Assembly (NCBI GenBank): GCA_026874595.1
Contig: CM049306.1
Span: 19,337,019-19,401,018, forward strand
Direction of reading: 5' to 3'
From: Sipunculus nudus
Taxonomy: Eukaryota; Annelida; Sipuncula; Golfingiida; Sipunculidae
DNA length: 64,000 nucleotides
Numbering within the stretch: the stretch's first letter is position 1; every line of letters starts with the position of its first letter. Of this stretch, positions 37,033 to 48,267 are shown piece after piece. The notes below the pieces were generated by a model. The model was not told the origin of the DNA. It worked only from the letters and a program-made list of their open reading frames with translations, and searched no databases. The position numbers and the translations under genes were made by a program.

Positions 37033-40000
37033 GTAAGAATCAATACAGTCTTAAGAGATCCATTAAAGCTAGGGATGAGGACTATCATGGTAATTCACAC
37101 AAAATTCTGCCTGATAAAGTGGATTGAAAATTAACTTTTAATTAAGTCTGCCGCGTCATTTCCTGTCTTCAGGAAATGCAATTCTAATGGCTATACCTCA
37201 TTACCTTAAAGGACCACTACGTGATATGATAATTAAAGAAAAAATAATGAACAAAAAATGTTTGGTTCCTAACATTTAATAAAAAGGTTAAAGAATGGCA
37301 TTAAGACTTGTCGTGTTAGTATGCAGAATTAAAGGAAAATGTTCAGAAAAAAGTCTTAAAACGCCCTGTTCATTTTCAGGAGGGGAATCGTACCAATAAC
37401 CAGAGAATATCGGCCCTGCTGGATCAGTTGTACACAAGAACTGCTGATGACTGGAAAAGGTTTAAACAATGTCTCCTACAGCATGGGCATGACCATGTAG
37501 TTCAGAAAATAGAAGAAGGTAACTGCCTTAAGTAAAACCAGAAAGCACTTAAGCCCCTATCTCATTGAGCTGTGACTGTTGGCAACTAGTTGGAGATGCA
37601 TAAATTGGTACCTTAAACGTCACACGAACTCCCTGTGAAATTTGTGGAAAAAATAGTTTGCATGTATGTCGTGCTACAGTTACACAACAATCACGCACGT
37701 TTTTCACTTGATTTATTGTCTCCAATCAATCATAATTTAGACAACTAAACAACTTACAAAATTGTCTCACGTTTCTTACACTTTCTGATTCTCTGGACTA
37801 TTTTTGTCGCACCAATTTTTTTACTTATTCAGGGAGGCCCTGCAGCTCAGGCGAGGAATCTGATAACCCCCACTATCCAGTGAATGTCATTTACAATTAC
37901 TTGGCAACTGTCTCAGCCCGATGAGATAATAGCTCTGGTAGAGCTCATACCTCTGCCAGTTCAAAACTTCCTACTGGACCTGCTTTACTGATTAACCAAG
38001 GTTAACCTCCCATTACTGACATGCCAAGTGTAAGGTTAAACTCCCGTTACTAACATGCCAAGTGTAAGGTTAAACTCCCGTTACTGACGTGCCGAGTGTA
38101 AGGTTTAACTCCCGTCACTGACGTTATATAACCAAGTGCAAGATTAAACACTCGCTACTGACTAACCAAGTGTAAGGTTAAACACTCATAACTGACCAGC
38201 CAAGTACAAGGTAAAAAAACTTATTACTTACTCACAAAGTGCAAGGTAAAACACTCATTACTGACTAACCATGTGCAAGGTTAAAGACCCATTACTGACT
38301 AACCAAGTGTAAGGTTAAAGACTCATTACTGACTAACCAAGTGTAAGGTTAAAGACTCATAACTGACTAACCAGGTGCAAGATTTTAACACTCACTACTC
38401 ACTAACCAAGTGTAAGGTTAAGCACTCATTACTGACTAACCATGTGCAAGATTAAACACTCATTATTGACTAACCAAGTTTAAGGTCAAACACTCATTGC
38501 TAACTAACCAAGTGCAAGGTAAAAACTTGTTGCTGACTAACCAAATGCAAGATTAATAACTTATTACTGACTAACCAAGTGCAAGATTAAACACTCATTA
38601 CTGACTAACCAAGTTTAAGGTCAAACACTCATTACTGACTAACCAAGTGCAAGATTTAGCACTCACTACTGACTAACCAAGTGCAAGATTTAACACTCAT
38701 TACAGACTAACCAAGTGCAAGGTTTAACTCCCATTACTGTCTTACTTAGAACCAGGTGCTTGCTAATATATATGTACAAGTTGTGAATACAGCCTTGTAT
38801 ATTTGTTTCCTGATCCACAGTAAAATTAAATGGATTCTTCCATGGACGGAACCTTCTAAAATGTTCTGCAGATATTGGTTTGATAGTTACGGTGTAATCC
38901 TGCTAACAATCAAATTAACAAACAGATAGGAGCGATAGATTAAAACATAACCTTCGTGGGAGAGGTATTAGGTCAAAGGGTAATTTGAACTGCTCCTTGT
39001 TGGAGAATATGCCAGGCTATATGAATTCAGTTCACATATGCTATATATCATGTCATTTGGATTAGATAATATCGAGTTTATCTTCAGAAAATTATATAAA
39101 AAAAATAAAAATTATACGCTAATTCTTCAAAGTTGTAGTGATTTTTTTTCGCATCCATCTTTCAGTATATACATTTAATGGAATTATGTTAAATATGTTT
39201 ATGTTAATGAGTTCAATACTTTAAGTGTTTTAATTTTACGAGAAAAAGGGATCAGCAAAAAGTGTCTTTAACACTCTTAATAGTATAAACACCTTCTGGT
39301 AAGGATTGAGCATTACTGTGGAGTACTGACTTTACAATGCTGAGTAAACATTATATATTCATGCATTATATGTGTATATATATGTCCATTCAATGCCTTC
39401 TCACGTTTACAGAAACCAGAAGAATTTATGGAAGCGACAAAGAGGTGTGTGAAAAAAAATGCTATATCCTGATTTTCTAAATACATAACTGAGGACTGAA
39501 AGAAAGATAACAGTTATTTAATAAACTATATATGTTATATCTGTTGTGTTTCCATAGGAGATTCAATTAAATGTTTATATGCTAGCAAAAAAATATTAAA
39601 ATAGAACCTCTTTTAAACATACCAGGTTTTATACAATTAATTTCTTTGACAGCTTCAGCTAGATCCCTTGTTTATAATGAGGACTATTACTTTTTTTACA
39701 AATGAGAAAAAAAAAACCGGAATTTGTTTTCCAACACTATCTGGCTTAAAGAGCTGTTCAAATATAGAATACCTAGTGCTTGTATTATTAAGCTGAAACA
39801 TTATATACTGCTAGTACTCCTTAGATCAGCTTTGCTGGTAGGCTGAGTAAGTTCTATGATTAAATATATATTAATGGTCACTGTGTTTATTAAAATTTAT
39901 ATAAAGCATGTCTCCCACGTTACTCTATGTATGTTCACCAATCGATGGACAGAGGCTGCACTTCTCTCAGTCACACAGAGAACATGTAATCTCACCAAGC

Positions 40001-43000
40001 TATGCCCTGTGGTAAGGGTGTCAGAGAAAAGATTCTGATTGTTTTGCCTCGTTCAGGGCAGCCAACTTGAGTGAGAGGGATGTCAGTGGGCTAGGCCACT
40101 TGTGATTGAGGGGTGGCTGCCATATCTATCAAGGGTTCTAGCCGGGGTCCTACCTTTATGTATTACTTGACATCATAAATACTGCTTAATATACCATGTT
40201 ATATTTCATTTCATCATATTTTCCATTCAGATATCGAATGCACCAGGCAGCTGTGTTGTTGGAGCAACAGCTTTAGATCCAAGGATTTTATCTGAGGCAC
40301 CAACTGCAGGTAAAATTACCATAACTTATCTGTCAAAACGCAAATTATCTGTCCAGTGATGTAGTCAAACCCACACCATTTGAGTCTTAGTGCAAGACAG
40401 CGATCAGGCAAATTGAGTCCAAGTCAGAGTCCTTGAAATGTGAGTTTAGGTAACCTTCTTTGAGTCTGAGTCATTTAGAATCTGAGTCCACGTCCAAGTC
40501 CAATACAAATATTTTTAAAAAAGCAATTTTAAATGGGAACGTCAAATTACCAAGTACATTTTAAAGGCAGTTCACATGTGCCTTTACTAAATTGGTTAAT
40601 TGCATTTATATACGTTTTGTATAAGCTGATGCTGAGAAAGTTTGGTTTGTATAGTGTTATTATTTTGTAATATTATGTTAGTAGTTTGCAATTGCACAGA
40701 AGTCTTTATATATAAAATGAGTTTTTTTTATTGGATTCGAGATGGACTTCTCAAGTCTTTACCTATGAGTCAGAGATCCATAAAAATGGACTTAGTACGG
40801 ACTCAATTACATGTCCGCACTTGAGTCCTACATCACTGAATCTGACATTAAAAATGTGAAAAATAATTAACAAAATCATTTAATATTTGCAGAAATGGAT
40901 TTAGAGAATTTGAGACTCGTAGGATCCTGGCAACGAGAGGTGGCTGACCATTATAGGAAGTATAACAGTTTCATCCATGTTTGTGAGTTTGGGCCTTATC
41001 GGCGCAGAAAGAAAATGGAATCTCTGTACATCCCTCCGGTGTGCTCGGTCCTTGACACTGAGGACAAAACAGAGACTGATATTGGTGATATACACAGCAT
41101 ATTCAGAAACGTAAGATAATCTTGCTTCATCCTCAATATATAAATCACATTTTCAATAACCATTAATTTCTTTCTGTAATGTAGTATACATGAATTTAAA
41201 AATCGATTTCCCTAATATTTCTTCACACATTTCTGTATGACCAAAAGAAATAAAATGTTATTATTTGTTCAGGTCAAAACACAAATTTAGTATCTATAAT
41301 ACTACCTATTACATATATGATAACAGAATTCTCTTTAAGGTTATATGTAATCTTATCCATGGCAGTAATGAACACTTTCATTCTTTAGAATCTATTGGCT
41401 ATACCAACTTACAAAATTGCAAAATATTTCAAATCTCTTATTTATTCAAACTCTCTTTTGTATATATTATTTGTATTTTTTGAAGACTGGGAAGCCAAAC
41501 ACCACATTCATCAGTGGTCTGCCAGGTTCTGGAAAAACAACATTAGTGAGCTGGTGTCTCTCAACTTGGGCTGATCTGGTGCAAACAAAGATAGAATCAG
41601 CGACCCCTGGTGGAGGCAAATGCAGCGACAAGCCCGACTTCATGTATGACCTTATTATATGCATTTCCCTCAGAAACGTGGAGCGCAATGCATCGTTTTT
41701 ACAGACAGTAAAGAAGCAGATTTGGTGTAGCCCAAGTTGTTATCCTGATATTGAACATTTCATCTCAGAAAGCCCGTCAAGGGTGTTGATAATTTTAGAT
41801 GGGTTGGATGAATACAGCCCAGAGGTTTCATCAGAGGTCACAGCCATTATTAAGGGGGAACTCTTTCCAAATGTGTCAAAAATCGTCACTTCACGTCACA
41901 CAAAAGCAAATAGTCCTTCTGATGAACTGGTTCAGTATTATGAGAAACGTGTGCAGATCAACGGATTTGATGACTCCCGCGTCCTCCAATACATGTACAA
42001 ATATAAGGGACTACCTATCAAACACACAGAATCACTGACATCAAAAGGTAGAGCTAACAAAAAGTTTGTTGAAGAACTTTACCAAAAAATAAAGAGAAAA
42101 CACATGTTGCCTGTGTGTCAGGTGCCCCTCCATCTGTGTTTCATATGTCAGCTGGCGGAGGCGGGTGAAGAGATCTGCGCAACAAAAACTCAGTTGTATC
42201 TCAAGATGCTGAAGTACCAGCTAGATAGAAATGTTTCAAAGACTACATCCCCTACAGATTTCACTCTTGATAATATTGAAGTGTACCACAATGATTTAGT
42301 ACGTTGTGGTACGGGTGCATTAGATCTTTTGCGTGGTGAACATAGACGGTTTACGTTTCATAAAGAAACAGTTACAAGTGATGACAGACAGAATTTCATA
42401 GAGAAAGGAAACAAACTGGGACTGATTATTCCAGTTCAGCCTGAACATTTAGGAGACACAAAACTCTACACTTTCAGCCATTTGTCAGTGCAAGAATTTC
42501 TTGCTGGTTATGCAATTGCCCATGATCAAACACAGAGGCAATTATTTATTTCATATTTGACCAACATATTCCGGCTGCACAACAATCGCAACGTTATTTC
42601 GTTTTGTTGCGGTATGTCTGAACAGTGCGGGAACAAGCTTCTCTCACATGCTGTAGAACTTGTCCGAAACAGCAAGGATGAACCAACCGCAGACCAGTGT
42701 CCATGCTTTAACCGGAAGTCCTGGAGCTCGGGGAAGGTCGACTGGGAGGCCAAAGTAAACCTGTCCAAAAACATCAGTTATTTCCTTGCTCAGTGCGTGA
42801 GCGAGTACAAAAATCAGCAAGGATGTGATATTCCTTTGCCAGGTAGCGTAACACTTGATCTCTCGCAGCCCGAGACTCAGGCAATGTTAGCAATGTTGAG
42901 ACACAACAAATCCCAATCGGTGGTGCAGAATGTTGAGATAAGGAATGGTGATCTGAGCGGAGATATATGGGAGGCGGTCATCTCAGTAATACTGCTGCAT

Positions 43001-43855
43001 GAACTAGAACTTCTTTATTTGGACGTGGTTAGAATTGAGGACTCCGCAGCACTTGCAGCCAGTATTTGTAACATGACAAACCTGAAATATATGACCCTGA
43101 TGATCACATCCCTGACAGAGACTGACGCTGAACGCATCCTTGCAGCAATCCCCAAACCCGTACAACTTGTAAGATTGAGGCTGAGACATTTCCGCATAAG
43201 TCCCCATGCAGCTGATTTATTATCAGCCATAACAGCATCATGCTCCTGTCTGGTGCGGCTAGATCTAACAGACACCGACCTGTCACTGCTCGGTTCCCAC
43301 GTGACTTCACTCACCACTTCTGAACATCTGGCTCAGCTTGAAATCAACAAGACCAACGTGACTCGAAAACAAATTGAGTTACTCTATGCGACCCTGCCCG
43401 CTCGATGTCCCCGTTTGCTCTTTCTTGACATGGAACACAATGATATATCTGGTATGGGACATCTTGTAGCCGAGGCGGTGTCCCAGCTTCCTTATCTATC
43501 ATGGCTTAACCTGAGGAACTGTAAAATAACATCAGAGGGACTGTGGCATCTCCTCCAGCACCTACCTGACTCGCTGCGTGTGTTAGATATTTGTTTCAAT
43601 GGCTTCACATATTTCTCCCAGCTGTTACAATGCCCTAACACATTACAACCCCTCCGTTTTCTCTTGTGTAAGGGCTCAGCTGTGCCGGTCGAGCTCATGC
43701 AGGAGCTAGTGCATGTGTGCAAATCGAACCTCCCAGACCTCGTACTGATGTACGACGACAAGTCATACAACACTGGCGAACAAGAACTGAATGCCTTCCT
43801 TGTTGAACACTACACAAAGTTAAATGATCTGATGTCTGGTACCAAAAAATGCTAA
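36877..43855 (+). CDS. NOD-like receptor: CARD-NACHT-LRR protein, 997 residues in six exons
   Basis: The exons are 36877-37032, 37380-37518, 39413-39444, 40231-40309, 40893-41110 and 41486-43855. All introns are GT-AG and all phases agree (0,1,0,1,0), giving 997 residues. Residues about 9-98 form a CARD (HQRIIIENRL, LDQLIQDHVL, SALLDQLYTR). Residues 99-208 are a linker ending in a segment (MESLYIPPVC) like the conserved stretch before NLR NACHT domains. The NACHT carries P-loop GLPGSGKT (219-226), Walker B LIILDGLDE (309-317) and sensor IVTSR (341-345). Winged-helix signatures are PLHLCFICQL (422-431) and FSHLSVQEFLAGY (538-550). Leucine-rich repeats run from about 708 to the C-terminus. In known families such proteins sense cytosolic danger or microbial signals, oligomerise through NACHT and recruit CARD partners. 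It is closest in layout to NLRC4/NOD-type proteins; orthology is not claimed. Confidence 0.9.
37380..37518 (+). CDS. NLR exon 2: second half of the CARD
   Basis: The acceptor is CATTTTCAG and the donor GAAG|GTAACT; 139 bases, phase 0 in, phase 1 out. It codes EGNRTNNQRISALLDQLYTR and on to VVQKIEE. The W-K-R-F-K-x-C-L and H-x-H-V-V-x-K-I patterns match the last CARD helices. Confidence 0.9.
37985..38740 (+). repeat. Minisatellite, unit about 34 bp, roughly 20 copies, in NLR intron 2
   Basis: The unit is ATTACTGACTAACCAAGTGC followed by AAGGTTAAACACTC. Units vary from about 33 to 38 bases, and variants differ mainly in GTGTAAGG/GTGCAAGA and in the ACTC/AAC end. The left end is the most diverged. 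It lies wholly between exons 2 and 3. Confidence 0.95.
39413..39444 (+). CDS. NLR exon 3: 32-base microexon
   Basis: The acceptor is CACGTTTACAG and the donor AAAGAG|GTGTGT. Phase 1 in, phase 0 out, coding the last two bases of a Glu codon and then TRRIYGSDKE. Support comes from both splice sites and from the fact that exon 2 (phase 1) cannot join exon 4 (phase 0) without it. Confidence 0.75.
40231..40309 (+). CDS. NLR exon 4: 79-base linker exon
   Basis: The acceptor is TTTTCCATTCAG and the donor ACTGCAG|GTAAAA. Phase 0 in, phase 1 out, coding ISNAPGSCVVGATALDPRIL then SEAPTA. It has no known domain and is a small-residue linker between CARD and NACHT. Confidence 0.8.
40893..41110 (+). CDS. 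NLR exon 5: pre-NACHT segment
   Basis: The acceptor is TAATATTTGCAG and the donor AGAAAC|GTAAGA. Phase 1 in, phase 0 out, coding 72 full codons. SWQREVADHYRKYNSFIHV and RRRKKMESLYIPPV resemble the helix-plus-LYVP stretch that commonly precedes the nucleotide-binding domain in animal NLRs. Confidence 0.85.
41486..43855 (+). CDS. NLR exon 6: NACHT, winged helix and leucine-rich repeats
   Basis: This single 2370-base exon codes 789 residues from TGKPNTTFISGLPGSGKTT to LMSGTKKC and a TAA at 43853-43855. The acceptor is TATTTTTTGAAG, phase 0. It carries all nucleotide-binding motifs listed for the whole gene. LRR-like strands include LVRLDLTDTDLSLLG, RLLFLDMEHNDISGMG, YLSWLNLRNCKITSEG and SLRVLDICFNG. 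No intron separates the NACHT from the LRRs, whereas vertebrate NLR genes usually split LRRs into many exons. The first AATAAA seen downstream is near 44886. Confidence 0.92.
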   Translation, partial: TGKPNTTFISGLPGSGKTTLVSWCLSTWADLVQTKIESATPGGGKCSDKPDFMYDLIICISLRNVERNASFLQTVKKQIWCSPSCYPDIEHFISESPSRVLIILDGLDEYSPEVSSEVTAIIKGELFPNVSKIVTSRHTKANSPSDELVQYYEKRVQINGFDDSRVLQYMYKYKGLPIKHTESLTSKGRANKKFVEELYQKIKRKHMLPVCQVPLHLCFICQLAEAGEEICATKTQLYLKMLKYQLDRNVSKTTSPTDFTLDNIEVYHNDLVRCGTGALDLLRGEHRRFTFHKETVTSDDRQNFIEKGNKLGLIIPVQPEHLGDTKLYTFSHLSVQEFLAGYAIAHDQTQRQLFISYLTNIFRLHNNRNVISFCCGMSEQCGNKLLSHAVELVRNSKDEPTADQCPCFNRKSWSSGKVDWEAKVNLSKNISYFLAQCVSEYKNQQGCDIPLPGSVTLDLSQPETQAMLAMLRHNKSQSVVQNVEIRNGDLSGDIWEAVISVILLHELELLYLDVVRIEDSAALAASICNMTNLKYMTLMITSLTETDAERILAAIPKPVQLVRLRLRHFRISPHAADLLSAITASCSCLVRLDLTDTDLSLLGSHVTSLTTSEHLAQLEINKTNVTRKQIELLYATLPARCPRLLFLDMEHNDISGMGHLVAEAVSQLPYLSWLNLRNCKITSEGLWHLLQHLPDSLRVLDICFNGFTYFSQLLQCPNTLQPLRFLLCKGSAVPVELMQELVHVCKSNLPDLVLMYDDKSYNTGEQELNAFLVEHYTKLNDLMSGTKKC

Positions 43856-44575
43856 TCAGACAAGAGAACACATCAAACCTAGCGTAGTAAAGATTTGGAT
43901 TATCCATGGCTGAAGTGAAATAGTTCTAGGGATTTTCTCTCTCTGTCTTCGATAAACAGATTTTTATAGTAAACTGCATATTAAGCCAGAATACATAGTC
44001 ATGCCAAGGACACCCTTTTGGGTTACTGCTTGATAACTAAATACAGTTACATAAATTCGTATTTTATACTTCACAGTGTCAACTATATGATTGACTGTTA
44101 ATAACAGGTTTAAACGTGCTATAACTCCCCTTTTTGTGAACAACCCAACGTACCTGCCATCCACCTTTCTAAGCATCTTACTGATCAGTGATGACAGTCT
44201 TTGCCCTATTCCAACCGCCTGGTGAGAAAACCCAACAAACCTTGCTAAAACAAGAAGTGACGAAAGCAAAAGGAGAATGCAGCGTATAAATTCTGCGTAG
44301 AGTGTTTCATACTGATTATGGTAATATATATTAATATACTCAGACGGCAAAAATAGAGTCGCACAGCATCACGTAATGTTCATTATCCGTAGCCATCTGG
44401 AGTTAAATGACATCACGACTTCAATATGTGAAAGGCTCATCCATTTCTGTCATTCCGTTCGGATAATTTTTTCACTGACCAGACATTTCAGGTGTGGCAG
44501 TATATATTTTGCTGAAAATATTGTTACCATTTATTATGATATTTTAGGCACATACTAGATAGGACATATAATTCC
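43856..44575. other. Probable 3' untranslated region and downstream flank of the NLR gene
   Basis: No further coding was seen. There is no canonical AATAAA in the first kilobase, so the polyadenylation site is uncertain. Confidence 0.4.
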
Positions 44576-44780
44576 CTCGGCGGGAATATGTTTTTTTTAA
44601 TTCTGTAATATGTAAGACATCTTGTGAACGAAGACAGTTTCCCTCTAAAAAATTAACACACAAATTGTTTCAAAATGTTCATATTAGTTCGGAAATTGGT
44701 ATCCGTGGTCTTGATCTTCAAGATCAACTCTACAGGAAACTTCAATTTTCTTTAAATTTGCATAAAAAAGTTCAATTTAA
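44576..44780 (+). repeat. Isolated fragment of family R140
   Basis: CTCGGCGGGAATATG, ACATCTTGTGAACGAAGACA, ACACACAAATTGTTTC, TAGTTCGGAAATTGGT and TCTTGATCTTCAAGATCAAC follow the order of the R140 unit at 34320-35260 with many changes. Confidence 0.55.
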
Positions 44781-46150
44781 TTATGACAGCTCATATATTA
44801 TTGGGAAACCCTGAATTTGAACAAACACTGGTGACTGTGATTGTAAAGGTAAAGTACTCCAACACTTATGTTTTTTATTGCCTCAGAAATAAAATAGACC
44901 TTTCAGGTAGAAGAATATTGAATTGCTTAATAAATATCGCTATTAATATGCTTGAAAAATCCAATATTATGCTATGTATAAACATGCTTTTACATACAGA
45001 TGTACACATAAATAGTTACTGTTTATTAACATGTGAAGTGTTATGTTATGCATACTGTTATGATGTCTAGGAGGCCTTTATTTTAAATAGTGAAAATTTG
45101 TAGATATTAAAGGCCTGTGAAAAAAACAGGGTAATCTTGAGAATTTATGTTGCTGCTTCAGAAAACATGGAAATGAACGAAGCAAGGAGACATTTTTTAT
45201 TGGTCAGTTAAGTACTCTGTTTACGAGTAAAATGTCCTGGGTCATTCCAGTAGGTTCGGGACCGCCCACGGAGAACCAGTTAGGGTTCAGGTTCGAGTAA
45301 TGGGTAAATTAGGAATTACACAAGAGGTCAGAGACCCGAAGAGGACCAAGCATAGCCAGATATAAAGAATGGCCAAGAAGCGTCTTAATAACTCTAGTGT
45401 GGTCAATGTGTAGAAGTGTCAGCCGAGATAAGGGTTAAATCATCTGAATTGTTGTGACCCCGACAGGGGACGATAATAATTATTAAATGACCAAAGATAG
45501 AGGATACACTAGATATATCTAATTTGGATTACGTATATATCGCCTTGCAGCAAAATGAGGACTTAATACATTTGTTCTTTGGAAGACTCGCGAAGATTTT
45601 TGTCATCCGTGTTTTTAAGTCTGCATATGCTGCGGATATGAAATGCATTGTCTTTATGTCTCAAACTATTCTACAACTGGATTTGACCTGAAATAATTCT
45701 TGACTGCATAATGTCCGCGTCGTGACGAATGTTTATTGAACATGTTATGATCATTGACCATCATGACACTATTTAATGATATAACTCTACCTGTTATACT
45801 GTAGCTGGAAATTCTGCAAATGTGTCTGTTCATATATAAAACATTCTCATGACACATAAATATAGTTTTGTTGTCATTTTCATGTTTGATCGGCTGCCAA
45901 CGGGTTCTCATAGTCAAAAAGCTAGGGTATTTATTTACGTCACACGATATATAAGACTCGAGCAGTTGTCATACTCAGAATATAACAAACTGAATATAAA
46001 AGCATATTGACAAGAAGACTTACTTGCCCAATCTGCATTTTGCCGTATAACCCATCAATGATATGAACACATATACATGTACATTGAGAACACAAACATG
46101 TTAGACAATAGCAGTCCGGTAAATATCTGCGTGAATAAGGAACAGGCACG
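44781..46150. other. Intergenic; possible tRNA-derived SINE at about 45250-45490
   Basis: At 45285-45305 GGGTTCAGGTTCGAGTAATG has a polymerase III B-box-like core (GGTTCGAGT). About 180 bases later come GACCCCGACAGGGG, a short hairpin, and ATAATAATTATTAA, a retroposon-like tail. No A box was identified with confidence. Confidence 0.3.
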
Positions 46151-46159
46151 TCTGCAGGT

Positions 46160-46249
46160 ACCATCAGTCCAAGATGGGTTATTAGTGCCTTGATTCTTGA
46201 TTTGAGTGTAGAAAAACATGTGTCTAGGAGGCTAGCCAGTGCTGTCATG
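46160..46249 (-). other. Weak candidate exon of a membrane-protein gene
   Basis: The minus-strand frame reads TALASLLDTCFSTLKSRIKA then LITHLGLM. It continues a hydrophobic run (LVIVFIMTALASLL), but an upstream stop has no AG after it, so only an acceptor at CATGACAG inside the run would work. That acceptor would give the phase needed after 47126-47273. Evidence is thin. Confidence 0.2.
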
Positions 46250-47125
46250 ATAAATACGATGACCAATTCAAAGGTTCATTAGTGATCATTGCTTTATAAC
46301 CCTGAAGTAAATTTTAAGAGGAACGAGTATTTTTTTGTCCCAATGTTTTTCATGTATTTTTTTATTGTAACGCAACAACTTTTGTTAACAGTGTGGTTCT
46401 TGAGCACATGTTGAAAACAACGTACGGATGTAAAAGTTATATTCCTAAAACTGAAATATATCGAATCAGCATCCGTCAGAACATTGAAGCAGGGGTCATA
46501 AGTCTAATCACTTGCAAACACTCATTATGTCCCATTAATTGGGTATATAATTCAAAATTTTTTACTTGTCATTTAACTGCAATACAGATATGCTCTAGGA
46601 TCTTCCGAATAGATAAGAATCTCATAGGTTAGTTATGTGCTTTAGGTGCAGGTGAAGCGCACCGTTTCAAGTCATCTGCTGCAGAATTCGCAGAACATTA
46701 CCGAAAGGCCGCTGGTCAATTCTGTTTAATAAGGATTAGTGCAAGTAAATAAAGGCAATTTCGATGCCAATATTGCTTAAATAAAATGCCTTGTATTAAC
46801 ACCTGCCTTAGGCCTTACCTCATGGATTATCTAGGTAATGTGCAGGGCGATGAAATTTGCATCCCAAGGATAAAGAAAGGACAACAAATTATGTTCGAGT
46901 CCTATCGGTTCAAAGAAGCCACCAATGCCCAAAGTTATGACTTGAAAGGCAGCTCTTGCCTTTTTTCCCACCAAAGGTGCCGGCAAAGCAAGAAGTGATT
47001 GATCGAAAGTTAAAACAGTTCACTTTGAAATCCTAAAATAAGGTCGCCAGCAGATCTTAAACGTAAGAGTGCGTAGGCTTTAACACTAAGCTAGCAAATG
47101 AACAATGCCAGAGCTTTCTACTGAC

Positions 47126-47273
47126 CTTCAATCAGCATGATATCATCAGACCCCACAACAATCAAAACTGCGAAGAATAATGCGAAGACGCTCGCTAAAA
47201 AAGACAGGACGACCTGAACGATTTTATATGCAGATTTATAGGTGTTCAAAGTTGGAAACCATGTGATATTGGT
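47126..47273 (-). other. Candidate exon with a transmembrane helix
   Basis: On the minus strand, the 148 bases from the AG at 47274-47275 to a GAAG|GTCAGT donor are open and read TNITWFPTLNTYKSAYKIVQ, then VVLSFLASVFALFFAVLIVV and GSDDIMLIE. The long aromatic and aliphatic run is a good membrane helix. The pattern (AYKIVxxVLSxLASVFAL) recalls the third helix of MS4A/CD20-like four-helix proteins, but that is only a guess. Phase is 0 in, 1 out. The donor is not the commonest type and the acceptor lacks a good pyrimidine tract. Confidence 0.3.
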
Positions 47274-47679
47274 CTACCATTATATGTTTGGTGAGACGTT
47301 AAGCCTTGGATTGGGAAGGGTTTATAGAACAGTCCATAGTGGCCCACTGAATGGTGTCGGGAAATCACATTAACTATTTAACAGAGTGACTGCCACTGAC
47401 TGGTATAATCTACGCATGCAGAGATGATTTTCCAGAAAGCATTGACCATTCGGTCAACGTTGATGGGAAAATTTCATGTAAGGTAGATTTTGTGGCTTCT
47501 TCGTGAAAGCAGGTAAATGTGCAACGGACATTTACAAGAGTCACGGCATTAACACATTCCCTTGACATTTATGTGGAACATATATTTTGATTCGCCCCGT
47601 GACCAATGCATTCTTCCAAATTTGAAGAAAGGGAAAGATCCTCCAAATTTAAAAATAGCAGGCCTAATTTTCAAGCGAT

Positions 47680-47980
47680 ATCTTGAAGTGTGTTCAATTA
47701 TATCAGAAAAAAATCCTCAGATGTAATCAAGTAGATGTCCATGCCATGTTGTGGCTGATTCCCTGTCCTGGAAGTTTCTTGCAATATGTCCTGCACGTGA
47801 TGGCTGCCTGCTGTCGCCTGCATGTGATTTTCTACCAAATAGCGTCAGATCACGAAGCAGCATCTCCTGTTCCTCGCGCTGCTGGCCCACGTGATTACTT
47901 CCGGTTTGCTGTATGCGTGGTTACTTCTTTGCTTGATGTTAAAGGCCACACATCTCTGTTCACTGGAGCCTGGTAAAAAA
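47680..47980 (+). other. GC-richer block, unassigned
   Basis: A 97-codon plus-strand frame has no domain. In another frame HVVADSLSW appears, like the VADALSR end of retroelement RNase H, but nothing around it supports that. Confidence 0.2.
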
Positions 47981-48267
47981 AAGAATCTTGTTTAATGGAG
48001 ATTAGATGTCTGATCGTTTCAGAGGTTGGGTCTCAAAGAATGGAAGAAATGGTGCACGTGTCAAACAAAATTCCAGTCATTGGCCCAAACGTTATAGGTG
48101 TTTGATTAAAATTTAAATGTGTCAAATCGCAAGCTGGAAGTTTGGAGGCATCTCTTTAATCTGAACCGCCAGTGCACCATTAATCCCTGTGACTATGGAT
48201 GGCTTACGACTCCAACCTCCTGACACAAATTGCACTAGCAATGGTTTGAACATTATTCAGTGTTTAC

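Noticed and set aside
37900-37985. tRNA-like text CTCTGGTAGAGCTCATACCT
   Set aside because: A-box-like only; the following CAGTTCAAAACTTC is a poor B box and the fold does not close.
37985-38740. CRISPR-like spaced repeats
   Set aside because: The array is a head-to-tail minisatellite without unique spacers, inside a eukaryotic intron.
41417-41485. N-terminal extension MQNISNLLFIQ of the large NLR frame
   Set aside because: It is the translated 3' end of intron 5. The AG at 41484-41485 and the phase of exon 5 place the exon start at 41486.
41799-43907. Other frames of 60-100 codons over the NLR exon on both strands
   Set aside because: They are shadows of the 812-codon frame that carries the NACHT and LRR motifs.
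47735-47790. HVVADSLSW as a retroelement RNase H remnant
   Set aside because: Only nine residues in one frame, with no reverse transcriptase or integrase nearby; left as unassigned.
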